This document shows, piece by piece, positions 17,857 to 28,000 of a DNA stretch of 64,000 nt (its first letter is position 1; every line of letters begins with the position of its first letter). Both the position numbers and the translations under genes were made by a program. Below the pieces are notes generated by a model. It was given only the letters and a program-made list of their open reading frames with translations, had not been told where the DNA came from and ran no database searches. Origin of the DNA: Nostoc sp. ATCC 53789 (GTDB taxonomy: Bacteria; Cyanobacteriota; Cyanobacteriia; Cyanobacteriales; Nostocaceae); contig NZ_CP046703.1 in assembly GCF_009873495.1 (NCBI RefSeq), positions 5,732,501 through 5,796,500 on the forward strand, given 5' to 3'.

Positions 17857-18715
17857 TTTAGTGTTGAATTTGCTACCCCAATCGCCCATTCCATCACAGT
17901 ATCTTACAGGTAGACATCTCCACGCCCTATTTTTAACCCTTGTTAGTTCAGTAGATAGCACATTAGGCGATCGCTTGCACGATTCCACCGCAGATAAAGC
18001 TTTCACCCTTTCCCCCCTGCAAATAAAGGGAGAGGGGATAGGGGATAGGGGACAGGATCGGGGTAAATATAAATCTAAAATTTCTACTAGCAGTAGTTTG
18101 CAATATTCACATCAGCAACCCATTCCCGCCGGAACTCCTTGTTGGTGGCGCATCTCTTTATTAGATGACACTTTATTTAGCAAACTTACCCAACTCTGGC
18201 TAAATCTGAATCCCAATCGCCCTTGGCATCTTGGCCCGGCTGACTTGTATATTACCAGCATTCAGGGTACACCCCAATCTATTCAACCTTGGGCAAATGC
18301 CACTACTTACGCTCAATTATACGAAGAAGCTAGCGATCGCCATTCTTCCATTAATCTTACCTTTTCCACGCCTACCGCCTTCCGTCAAGGACAGTATGAT
18401 ACTACTCTTCCTACAAGAGAATCTGTTTTTAATTCCCTACTTTCGCGCTGGAATAAATACAGTGGTATAGAATTACCTCAGATTACCATAGAGTCAATAT
18501 TTCCTTCTTTTGTCAACATTCACACAGAAATATTAGCAGACTCTCGTAGTAAATTTATTGGCATTCTTGGCGAAGTTAACTACAAGATTTTGGGGGCAAT
18601 TGAACCCATACAAATTAAGCAACTTAATGCTTTAGCTGATTTTGCTTTGTATGCAGGAATTGGTCGCAAAACAACTATGGGAATGGGAATGGCGCGGCGG
18701 CTGTATTCTCCCTAA
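17846..18715 (+). CDS. cas6: CRISPR pre-crRNA endoribonuclease Cas6
   Basis: A 289-residue Cas6 protein that cuts pre-crRNA inside repeats. Signs are the N-terminal LTGRHLHALFLTLV helix with a candidate catalytic His, the two ferredoxin-like halves, and the C-terminal glycine-rich loop GIGRKTTMGMGMAR. Between about residues 55 and 75 lies a low-complexity segment (KGEGIGDRGQDRGKYK) coded by a GGGATAGGGGA-type repeat (about 18010-18067), which looks like an in-frame repeat insertion in a surface loop. The ATG lies within the 3' end of the oxygenase gene. cas4 follows after 31 bp. Confidence 0.9.
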   Translation: MPHSLVLNLLPQSPIPSQYLTGRHLHALFLTLVSSVDSTLGDRLHDSTADKAFTLSPLQIKGEGIGDRGQDRGKYKSKISTSSSLQYSHQQPIPAGTPCWWRISLLDDTLFSKLTQLWLNLNPNRPWHLGPADLYITSIQGTPQSIQPWANATTYAQLYEEASDRHSSINLTFSTPTAFRQGQYDTTLPTRESVFNSLLSRWNKYSGIELPQITIESIFPSFVNIHTEILADSRSKFIGILGEVNYKILGAIEPIQIKQLNALADFALYAGIGRKTTMGMGMARRLYSP

Positions 18716-18746
18716 TTTCAACAATCATTTAAAAACCACCTAAGTT

Positions 18747-19340
18747 ATGAACCAAACCGAATATATTTCTATTGCGGCATTGAATCAATATGCCTATTGT
18801 CCGCATCGTTGTTGGCGGATGTTTTGTGCCGGGGAATTTACGGATAATCAATACACAATTGAAGGCACAACCTTACACGATCGCGTCCACACCACAAGCG
18901 ATGTACAACGAGGAGAAACTTGGCAAATTCGAGCAATTTGGCTGAAGTCTGAGCAATACAAACTCATCGGAAAATCTGATTTAATTGAAGAACAATTAGG
19001 TCAACTTTATCCAGTGGAATACAAACGGGGATGCAAAGGCGAATGGGATAACGATGAGTTACAAGTTTGTGCCCAAGCCTTATGTTTAGAAGAGATGACA
19101 GGACAACCTGTTACTAACGGATATATCTATTATGCCCACTCGCATCAACGGCAATTAGTAGAGATTAATGCAGAGTTAAGAGAAAGTGCGATCGCAACTA
19201 TTGAATCTGTCACAAATCTCCTAGAAACAGGAGCAATGCCAAAACCAGTTTACAGCAAACGCTGCCAAGGATGCAGCCTTTATTCGCAATGTTTGCCCAA
19301 AGCAACCGATAAAGTCAAAAGTTATCAAGAAGTAAATTAA
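18747..19340 (+). CDS. cas4: CRISPR adaptation exonuclease Cas4
   Basis: A 197-residue Cas4 of the RecB-like PDDEXK family. Four-cysteine iron-sulfur ligands are visible: Cys18/Cys22 in YCPHRCW and Cys173, Cys176, Cys182 in the C-terminal CQGCSLYSQC. The nuclease core has Asp in LIGKSDLIE and the E-x-K pair in PVEYKRG. Cas4 trims prespacers and helps select the PAM side. It is followed by a 211-bp gap holding a dispersed palindrome, then cas1. Confidence 0.93.
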   Translation: MNQTEYISIAALNQYAYCPHRCWRMFCAGEFTDNQYTIEGTTLHDRVHTTSDVQRGETWQIRAIWLKSEQYKLIGKSDLIEEQLGQLYPVEYKRGCKGEWDNDELQVCAQALCLEEMTGQPVTNGYIYYAHSHQRQLVEINAELRESAIATIESVTNLLETGAMPKPVYSKRCQGCSLYSQCLPKATDKVKSYQEVN

Positions 19341-19360
19341 ATCATCCAATTTATTACTAG

Positions 19361-19500
19361 CCCTGGCGACTGGAAGTCGCGGCTACACAGACAAAACCCA
19401 CCTCCGTGGGTTAGAAAACCCTTGATTATTAGTCCACGGAGGTGGACTTTGCTTGTGTAGTAGCGTTCGCCCTTGGCGTGCCGGAGGCATCATTCTATTC
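19361..19500. repeat. Dispersed cyanobacterial palindrome between cas4 and cas1
   Basis: Contains nested inverted repeats: AACCCACCTCCGTGGGTT, GTCCACGGAGGTGGAC, and outer arms GGCTACACA / TTGTGTAGT. A related copy lies at about 58604-58765 (CGGCTACACAAGC, CCCACGGAGGTGGG). Such elements are common between Nostoc genes; here it may attenuate read-through from cas4 to cas1. Confidence 0.7.
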
Positions 19501-19551
19501 GCCTAATACTTTTCAAACTTTAGCACCAATTATTACTAGGAAGAATCAAAA

Positions 19552-20556
19552 ATGGGAACACTTTACGTAACACAAGCCGATGCTTTTATTGGTAAAGTTG
19601 ATGAGCGTCTCACCGTCAAAGCTGAACAAAAAACAATCTTAGATATCCCTTTAATTAAACTAGAAGGAATTGTAGTACTAGGACGGGCTACTATTTCTCC
19701 CGCCGTCGTCAGTGAACTTTTAGAACGTCATATCTGTTTAACATTTCTCACCCAAAACGGACGATATTTAGGGCGCTTAGAACCAGAAGTTACCAAAAAT
19801 ATCTTTGTTCGTAAAGCCCAATGGCAAGCTGTGGGAGAATCAGAACCAGCGATACATTTAGTTAGAGGATTTGTGCGGGGTAAATTGAAAAATTATCGCC
19901 ATACATTACTTCGCACTCAGCGAGAACATCCTGATACTGACCTGAATAATAACATCACTCGATTGGAAAACGCGATCGCACCAATCGAAAAAACTAGCAG
20001 TATTGATTCCCTTAGAGGCTTAGAAGGTGCGGGTAGTGCAGCCTATTTCGGTTGTTTTCAACAGCTAATCAAAACCCCAGAATTTCGCTTTGAAGCCAGA
20101 AAACGCCGCCCACCAACCGATCCGGTTAATGCCCTACTGAGTTTTGGGTATACATTACTACGCCATGATGTGCAAAGTGCTTTAAATATTGTTGGCTTCG
20201 ATCCTTATCTAGGATACTTACACGTTGAACGTTATGGTAGACCTTCCCTAGCTTTGGACTTGATGGAAGAATTTCGTCCTTTAATAGTGGATGCTGTAGT
20301 ATTGTCGCTGATTAACAAGCGATCGCTAACCCTAACTGACTTTACCACCGAACCGCTCAGTGGTGCTGTGTCTTTAACCAAAGAAGGACTGCATACATTT
20401 CTTCGCGCCTACCAACAAAAGAAACTATCGAGTTTCAAACATCCAGTCATGGGAAACAAATGCACCTATCAAGAATCTTTTGAAATTCAGGCAAGGTTAT
20501 TAAGTAAATACCTAATGAACGAAATCGATAAATATCCCCCTTTAATTCTCAAGTAA
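19552..20556 (+). CDS. cas1: CRISPR integrase Cas1
   Basis: A 334-residue Cas1, the catalytic subunit of the Cas1-Cas2 integrase that inserts spacers next to the leader. The metal site residues are Glu in SLRGLEGAGSAAYFG, His in GYLHVERYGRPSLALDL and Glu/Asp in DLMEEFRPLIVD. The N-terminal beta domain (MGTLYVTQADAFIG) is complete. The start is supported by AGGA about 10 nt upstream. cas2 follows after 58 bp of C-rich repeat-like sequence. Confidence 0.96.
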   Translation: MGTLYVTQADAFIGKVDERLTVKAEQKTILDIPLIKLEGIVVLGRATISPAVVSELLERHICLTFLTQNGRYLGRLEPEVTKNIFVRKAQWQAVGESEPAIHLVRGFVRGKLKNYRHTLLRTQREHPDTDLNNNITRLENAIAPIEKTSSIDSLRGLEGAGSAAYFGCFQQLIKTPEFRFEARKRRPPTDPVNALLSFGYTLLRHDVQSALNIVGFDPYLGYLHVERYGRPSLALDLMEEFRPLIVDAVVLSLINKRSLTLTDFTTEPLSGAVSLTKEGLHTFLRAYQQKKLSSFKHPVMGNKCTYQESFEIQARLLSKYLMNEIDKYPPLILK

Positions 20557-20614
20557 TTATTCATTCTCCCCCATCTCCCCCATCTCCCTCATCTCCCCAC
20601 TTCCCACTCCCTTC

Positions 20615-20902
20615 ATGTATATTGTTGTCAGCTACGACATTCCAGAAGATAAGCGTCGGACAAAAATCCATTCGATTCTCAAGTCTTATGGACAATGGAT
20701 GCAACTGAGTGTGTTTGAGTGCGATATCACTCCTACTCAGTATGCTAAACTGCGATCGCGTTTATCTAAATTGATTAAACCCGATACCGATAGCGTTCGT
20801 TTTTATTTTCTCTGTGGCTGCTGTCAGCGAAAAGTCGAACGTATTGGCGGAGAACAGCCACGAGACGAAACAATTTTCTTTGCTGAGTCCCCTTCTGGCT
20901 AG
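20615..20902 (+). CDS. cas2: CRISPR adaptation protein Cas2
   Basis: A 95-residue Cas2 with the ferredoxin-like start YIVVSYDIPEDKRRTKIHSILKSYG and the QLSVFECDIT strand. Cas2 is the structural core of the Cas1-Cas2 integrase. It ends the cas operon; the leader and array follow 268 bp downstream in the same direction. Confidence 0.96.
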   Translation: MYIVVSYDIPEDKRRTKIHSILKSYGQWMQLSVFECDITPTQYAKLRSRLSKLIKPDTDSVRFYFLCGCCQRKVERIGGEQPRDETIFFAESPSG

Positions 20903-21170
20903 GTTTCTGTATTTCAAATGCGCGGAAGGGTAGGTGTACAAATTCCACAGGTCTAAAAAAGTGCTTCTATCCCAAGTACAGTAAGGCTTTCAACCCATTC
21001 TTTACCTAATCATCATCCGCGCAATCTCTGAAATGCTTATCAAAATACGATTTCAGCCTTTAAATTTTCTTGGCGCTCTTTCCAAACGAATTCTCTAATG
21101 CTATGATTGCCCTTGAATCGCGCAACCGTACCTTGAAAACTAAATACAGCTTGGCTTTCAGCGTCCCGCT
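20903..21170 (+). promoter_or_regulatory. Presumed CRISPR leader
   Basis: The 268 bp between cas2 and the first repeat hold no convincing gene. The perfect repeats are on this side and the decayed terminal repeat is at the far end (21940), so new spacers are expected to enter here and the array promoter should lie here. No exact promoter element is claimed. Confidence 0.6.
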
Positions 21171-21975
21171 ATTGCAATTCATTAAAATCCCTATCAGGGA
21201 TTGAAACTTGCCAGTAGAGCCAGCCGATCTAGAAGTTGATATATTGCAATTCATTAAAATCCCTATCAGGGATTGAAACCTTATATATATAGATGTGAAT
21301 TACATTAAGATGCATTGCAATTCATTAAAATCCCTATCAGGGATTGAAACTGGTACATGGAAAAGGGATTGAATGGTTTCCAATTGCAATTCATTAAAAT
21401 CCCTATCAGGGATTGAAACTTGCAGTTTTAAAGCCTCTGGTTCAGGCGATTCTTATATTGCAATTCATTAAAATCCCTATCAGGGATTGAAACATGAAAG
21501 ATAATTATGCGAGAGTTGTTGCTATTTATTGCAATTCATTAAAATCCCTATCAGGGATTGAAACTTCCAAAAGACATTATTGAAACAGTAATTAAACCTA
21601 TTGCAATTCATTAAAATCCCTATCAGGGATTGAAACGAATTATCTAAGCATTATTCAATCTGTGGTACACCAAATTGCAATTCATTAAAATCCCTATCAG
21701 GGATTGAAACATTTGTAATCCCTGCCCTGCTGCGATCGCAATTTCATTGCAATTCATTAAAATCCCTATCAGGCAATACAGTTCAGTTAAGCATCTCTTT
21801 CTTCTCTCTGCGTTCTCTGCGCCTTGGCGGTTCGTTAAAAAAACGACTTTGGTAACAGAGTTTTAGCCTTAACTGAACCGTATTGCCCTATCAGGGATTG
21901 AAACTATTCCAATGCGAAAACCTATCAGAGGGATACGTAATTGCAATTAATCAAAATCCCTATTAGGGTTGAAAT
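21171..21975 (+). CRISPR. Type I-D CRISPR array, 10 repeats / 9 spacers
   Basis: The 37-bp repeat begins ATTGCAATTC and ends GGGATTGAAAC, with an AATCCC-TATCA-GGGATT stem-loop and an expected 8-nt handle ATTGAAAC. Repeats start at 21171, 21243, 21314, 21383, 21457, 21528, 21600, 21674, 21746 (split by an insertion, ending at 21904) and 21940 (degenerate, about 36 bp, several substitutions and a deletion). Spacers are 35, 34, 32, 37, 34, 35, 37, 35 and 35 nt. The degenerate last repeat marks the leader-distal end. The eight repeats before the split one appear identical. Confidence 0.97.
21772..21887. mobile_element. MITE-like element inside CRISPR repeat 9
   Basis: A non-coding insert with terminal inverted repeats GGCAATACAGTTCAGTTAAG and CTTAACTGAACCGTATTGCC (one mismatch over 20 bp). 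It splits repeat 9. The repeat core CCCTATCAGG is present on both sides (21764-21773 and 21886-21895). Taking the full inverted repeats as the ends gives a 116-bp element with a 6-bp duplication (CTATCA); taking CAATAC/GTATTG as ends gives 112 bp with a 10-bp duplication. There is no transposase, so it must be moved in trans. The interior has a CTCTCTGCGTTCTCTGCGCC-type segment also found inside the chelatase gene near 31352-31403. Confidence 0.85.
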
Positions 21976-22030
21976 AGTTGCAACGGCTCCCTGTCCCCTG
22001 TCCCCTGTCCCCTGCCTCCTTTAATTTAGC

Positions 22031-25000
22031 TTACCGATATAGCCAAACACGCAAGAGTGAAAGCAGTTGTTCAGTATCTACGGGTTTGGTGATGTAGTCT
22101 GATGCACCAGCTTCAATACACTTCTCGCGATCGCCTTGCATGGCTTTAGCTGTCAGTGCAATAATCGGCAAAGATTTAAATTGCTCGTTTTGGCGGATTA
22201 AGCTTGTTGTTTCGTAACCGTCCATTTCTGGCATCATTACATCCATCAAAACGACATCAATATCTGGTGTATTTTCTAACACGTTAATCCCCTCTCTGCC
22301 GTTTTCAGCGTATAACACTTGTATTTGATAACGCTCCAGCATACTTGTCAGCGCAAAAATATTACGCACATCGTCGTCTACAATTAGCGCTTTCTTGCCA
22401 GCGAGTAAGTAATCTATGGAATGCAATTGTTCAAGTATTTGTCGTTTGGGTGCAGGTAAATTTGCTTGGACTCGGTGTAAAAATAATGCCGTTTCATCGA
22501 GGAGACGTTCGGGCGATCGCACATCTTTAATGATAATTGTTTCGGCAATCCGTCTCAGTTCGGTTTCTTGAGCTTTGCTAATGTCTCTACCTGTGTAGAC
22601 AATGATGGGTAATGTTTTGCCGTGAGGTAGAAGCTTAATCTGATCGATCAATTCAAACCCGGTCATGTCGGGTAGCCCTAAATCGAGGACGAGGCAATCA
22701 AAATGCTGGCTGCGGATGGCTTCTAGGGCTTCTGCACCTGTGGCAACAGCAGTAGTATAAACATCGTTGTTACCAATTAACTCGACAATGCTATGCCGTT
22801 GAGTGTCATCGTCTTCGACTACCAGTAAATTTTTTACCTGGCGTTCAACAAAACCTTTAATTTTGACCAATGCCTCGGATATGATCTCGCTGCTTAAGGG
22901 CTTTTGCAGATATGCGATCGCACCTAGTTGCAAACTGCGTTGTTGCCCTTCTTCAACGGTCATAATGTGTACAGGAATGTGGCGGGTATTTGGGTCATGT
23001 TTGAGGCGATCCAATACCGTCCAACCATCCATTTCTGGCATTCGGATATCTAGCAAAACGGCTGAAGGATGGAATTGCTGCGCTAATGCTAAACCTGTAC
23101 TGCCATTTTGGGCTGTTATCACCTTAAATCCATGCTGTTGCGCCATATCTATGAGGATACGGGCAAAATTAACGTCATCCTCGACAATTAACAAGACGCG
23201 ATCGCCCATGCCAATAGTAGCGCGATCGTCATTAATCAGTGATGTTAGCGGATAGCTAAGGTTTAGCCCGTGCTGAGTGCTGAGTGCTGAGTGGGGAGTG
23301 GGGAGTAGGGAGTAGGGAGTAAGGGGTTGTGTTGATGTAGGTTCAGGATTCAATTGGGGGAAAAAGAATGTAAAGGTGCTACCTTGACCGGGTTGACTTG
23401 TTAGTTTAATTTCGCCGCCAAAGAGACGGGCGATTTCGCGGCTAATTGATAAGCCTAATCCAGTACCGCCGTATCTGCGGCTGGTAGAGCCATCGGCTTG
23501 CTGAAATGCTTCGAAAATAACTTTTTGCTTGTCGGGAGCGATGCCAATCCCTGTATCGCTAACTGAGAAGGCGATGACATTTTGAGCGCGATTTAAAGTT
23601 ACTTGGTCGTTGCTCCATCCCTGTTTCGCCACCGCAATCTGCAACCGGACTTCCCCTTGCTCTGTAAATTTAAAAGCGTTGGAGAGGAGATTTTTTAACA
23701 CTTGTTGTAAGCGTTTGACATCTGTATAGATGGTTGTGGGTAATTCGGGAGTAAATTCAATTGTGAATGCAAGTCCTTTGCTCTGAGCGATTTGCCGGAA
23801 GGTGCGCTCAATTTGTTCGCCCAACTCTACCAAGGGCATTTGGGTCATGTCAATTGACATGGTTCCCGATTCAATTTTAGCGAGATCCAGAATGTCATTG
23901 ATTAATGCCAACAAGTCTGTACCGGCTGAGTAAATTGTCTGGCTGTATTCAACTTGCTTGCTGGTGAGGTTGTGATCTATGTTATCTGCTAACAACTTCG
24001 CCAAAATTAACAAGCTATTTAGCGGTGTCCGCAGTTCGTGAGACATATTGGCGAGAAATTCTGATTTGTATTTTGAAGAAAGGGCGAGTTGTTCAGCCTT
24101 GTCTTCTAAAGACATTCTTGCTTGTTCGATTTCTCGATTTTTGCGCTCGACTTCTTTCTTCTGCATAGCTAACAACTCTGCCTTTTCTTCTAACTCAGCG
24201 TTGGTTTGTTGCAGTTCCTCTTGCTGTCCTTTGAGTAAATCTTCTGAAGTTTTGAGCGATTGGGCTTGTTGTTCTAAGCGCTTGTTGGTTTCTCGGAGTT
24301 CATTTTGCTGGGTTTGGAGTTCTTCAGCCAAAGATTGTGATTGCTTGAGTAATTCTTCTGTTCGCATGGATGCTGCGATCGTGTTGAGGACGATCGCAAT
24401 ACTTTCGGTAAGCTGGTCGAAAAATGTCAAATGAATTTCGCTAAAGCGACGGAAGGAAGCTAATTCTATGACTGCTGTCACCTGTCCTTCAAAGAGTACA
24501 GGTAACACCACAGCATTAAGTGGGGTTGCTTCTCCTAAACCAGAGGCAATTCTGACATAATCACTTGGTACATCCGTCAGCAGAATTCGCTCTTTTTCTA
24601 AAGCGCATTGTCCCACTAAACCTTCACCCAAGTGGAAGCGGTTAGCCAAATGTCTGCGTTCGCGGTAAGCGTAGCTACTAATTAGTTTTAAAAACGGTGT
24701 ATTTTCTCCAGACTCCATCAGGAAGAATACGCCGTGTTGCGCTCCTACCAAGGGTGCTAGTTCTGAGAGAATCAATTTAGATACGGTTTCCAAGTCTCGC
24801 TGCCCTTGCAGCATTCGGGTAAATTTAGCTAGGTTAGTTTTCAACCAATCTTGCTCAGTATTTTTCTGCGTTGTCTCCCGCAGATTGGCAATCATCTGGT
24901 TGATGTTGTCTTTGAGTATCGCTACTTCCCCTAATGCTTCGACGGCAATTGAACGAGTTAAATCACCTTTAGTTACAGCTGTAGCAACTTCTGCGATCGC

Positions 25001-28000
25001 TCGCAACTGAGTTGTCAGTGTAGCAGCAAGTTCGTTCACATTATCCGTCAAATCTTTCCAAGTCCCAGCCGCCCCTGGTACTCTAGCTTGTCCGCCTAAC
25101 TTCCCTTCGATTCCTACTTCCCGCGCTACTGTAGTTACCTGATTGGCAAATGTCGCTAGAGTATCAATCATCTCGTTGATTGTCTCTGCCAAGGTTTCAA
25201 TTTCTCCCTTAGCATCTAACATCAGTTTCCGTTTCAAGTCTCCGTTAGCAACTGCCGTTACAACTCTGGCAATACCGCGCACTTGTGCCGTTAAGTTACC
25301 CGCCATCGAGTTAACGTTATCTGTCAAATCTTTCCAAGTCCCTGCAACACCTTGGACTTGCGCTTGTCCGCCTAACTTCCCTTCAGTTCCCACTTCCCGC
25401 GCCACCCGCGTTACTTCACTGGCAAAGGAACTAAGTTGATCCACCATTGTGTTGGTAGTATTCTTCAAGTCCAAAATTTCGCCTTTGGCATCGACGGTAA
25501 TTTTTTTAGATAAGTCGCCATTCGCTACCGCTTTCGTAACTTCCGCGATGTTGCGAACTTGTCCGGTGAGGTTCCCCGCCATCGAGTTCACGTTATCAGT
25601 TAAATCTTTCCAAGTCCCAGCAACTCCTCTGACGTAAGCTTGCACGCCTAATTTACCTTCCGTTCCCACCTCACGGGCAACCCTGGTAACTTCTGATGCA
25701 AAGGAATTTAGCTGATCCACCATTGTATTAATGGTGTTTTTAAGTTCCTGAATTTCACCTTTTACATCGACGGTGATTTTCTTGGATAAGTCGCCGTTTG
25801 CGACGGCTGTCGTAACTTCGGCAATGTTTCGCACTTGTGCCGTCAAACTTCCCGCCATGAAGTTTACACTGTCAGTTAAATCCTTCCAAGTGCCGGCTAC
25901 ACCTTTAACTTCTGCTTGTACGCCCAGCTTACCTTCAGTTCCCACCTCACGCGCCACCCGCGTTACTTCACTTGCAAAGGAATTAAGTTGATCAACCATC
26001 GTGTTGACGGTATTTTTCAACTCTAAAATTTCACCTTTGACATCAACGGAGATTTTCTTAGATAAGTCGCCATTAGCTACAGCCGTGGTAACTGCGGCAA
26101 TGTTTCGCACCTGTGCCGTTAAACTTCCCGCCATGAAGTTCACGCTGTCGGTTAAGTCTTTCCAAGTTCCAGCGACACCGCGCACATCTGCTTGTACGCC
26201 TAATTTACCCTCGCTTCCCACCTCACGGGCAACTCGCGTCACTTCACTTGCAAAAGAGTTAAGTTGATCCACCATTATATTGATGGTATTTTTAAGTTCG
26301 AGAATTTCGCCTTTTACAGCAACAGTAATTTTTTTAGATAAATCACCATTTGCGATCGCAGTTGTCACTTCGGCAATGTTCCGCACCTGCGCCGTCAAGC
26401 TTCCCGCCATGAAATTCACGCTATCAGTTAAATCTTTCCAAGTGCCGGCAACGTCTTTTACTTCCGCTTGTACACCCAATTTACCTTCAGTTCCCACTTC
26501 ACGGGCGACTCGCGTCACTTCACTGGCAAAGGAACTGAGTTGATCCACCATTGTATTAATAGTATTTTTCAACTCCAGAATTTCACCTTTGACATCAACG
26601 GTGATTTTCTTAGATAAGTCGCCTGTTGCAACCGCCGTAGTCACTTCGGCAATATTCCGCACCTGTGCCGTTAAACTTCCCGCCATGAAGTTCACGCTGT
26701 CAGTTAAATCTTTCCAAGTACCAGCCACGCCGCGCACTTCTGCTTGCACGCCAAGCTTACCCTCGCTTCCCACCTCACGGGCAACCCTTGTTACTTCTGA
26801 TGCAAAGGAATTGAGTTGATCCACCATTGTGTTGATGGTATTTTTGAGTTCGAGAATTTCACCTTTGACATCAACGGTAATTTTCTTGGATAAGTCGCCT
26901 GTTGCAACTGCCGTAGTTACTTCGGCAATATTCCGCACCTGTGCCGTTAAACTTCCCGCCATGAAGTTTACGCTGTCAGTTAAATCTTTCCAAGTACCCG
27001 CGACACCTCGCACATCTGCTTGAACACCCAGTTTACCTTCACTGCCCACTTCACGGGCAACCCTTGTAACTTCACTTGCAAAGGAACTAAGTTGATCCAC
27101 CATTATATTGATGGTATTCTTGAGTTCGAGAATTTCACCTCTAACATCGACGGTAATTTTCTTAGATAGATCGCCATTTGCGATCGCAGTGGCAACTTCG
27201 GCAATATTTCGCACTTGTCCGGTGAGATTACCCGCCATTAAGTTCACGTTGTCGGTTAAATCTTTCCAAGTCCCCGCAACTCCCCGGACTTCTGCTTGTA
27301 CGCCCAACTTCCCTTCAGTTCCCACCTCACGGGCAACTCTTGTTACTTCTGATGCAAAAGAATTAAGTTGATCCACCATTGTGTTGATGGTATTTTTCAA
27401 CTCCAGAATTTCACCTTTCACATCCACAGTGATTTTCTTGGATAAGTCGCCGTTTGCAACAGCCGTTGTTACTTCCGCAATATTCCGCACTTGTGCCGTC
27501 AAGCTTCCCGCCATGAAATTCACACTATCGGTCAAGTCTTTCCACGTACCCGCTACCCCGCGAACTTCTGCTTGACCGCCTAATTTTCCTTCTGCACCCA
27601 CCTCACGGGCAACCCTTGTTACTTCTGATGCAAAGGAATTAAGTTGATCCACCATGATGTTGACGGTGTTTTTCAACTCTAAAATTTCGCCTTTGACATC
27701 AACAGTAATTTTCTTGGAAAGGTCGCCATTGGCTACCGCCGTTGTCACTTCCGCAATGTTACGGACTTGGGCTGTTAAATTCCCTGCCATCAAGTTAACG
27801 TTGTCAGTCAAATCCTTCCAAGTACCTGCAACACCTTTAACTTCGGCTTGTACGCCTAACTTGCCTTCAGTTCCCACCTCACGGGCAACTCTCGTTACTT
27901 CCGATGCAAAAGAATTAAGTTGATCCACCATTGTATTGACGGTGTTTTTCAACTCCAGAATTTCGCCTTTCACATCAACAGTGATTTTTTTGGATAAGTC

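Noticed and set aside
21060..21254. ORF crossing from leader into the array
   Set aside because: It includes CRISPR repeat sequence; not a gene.
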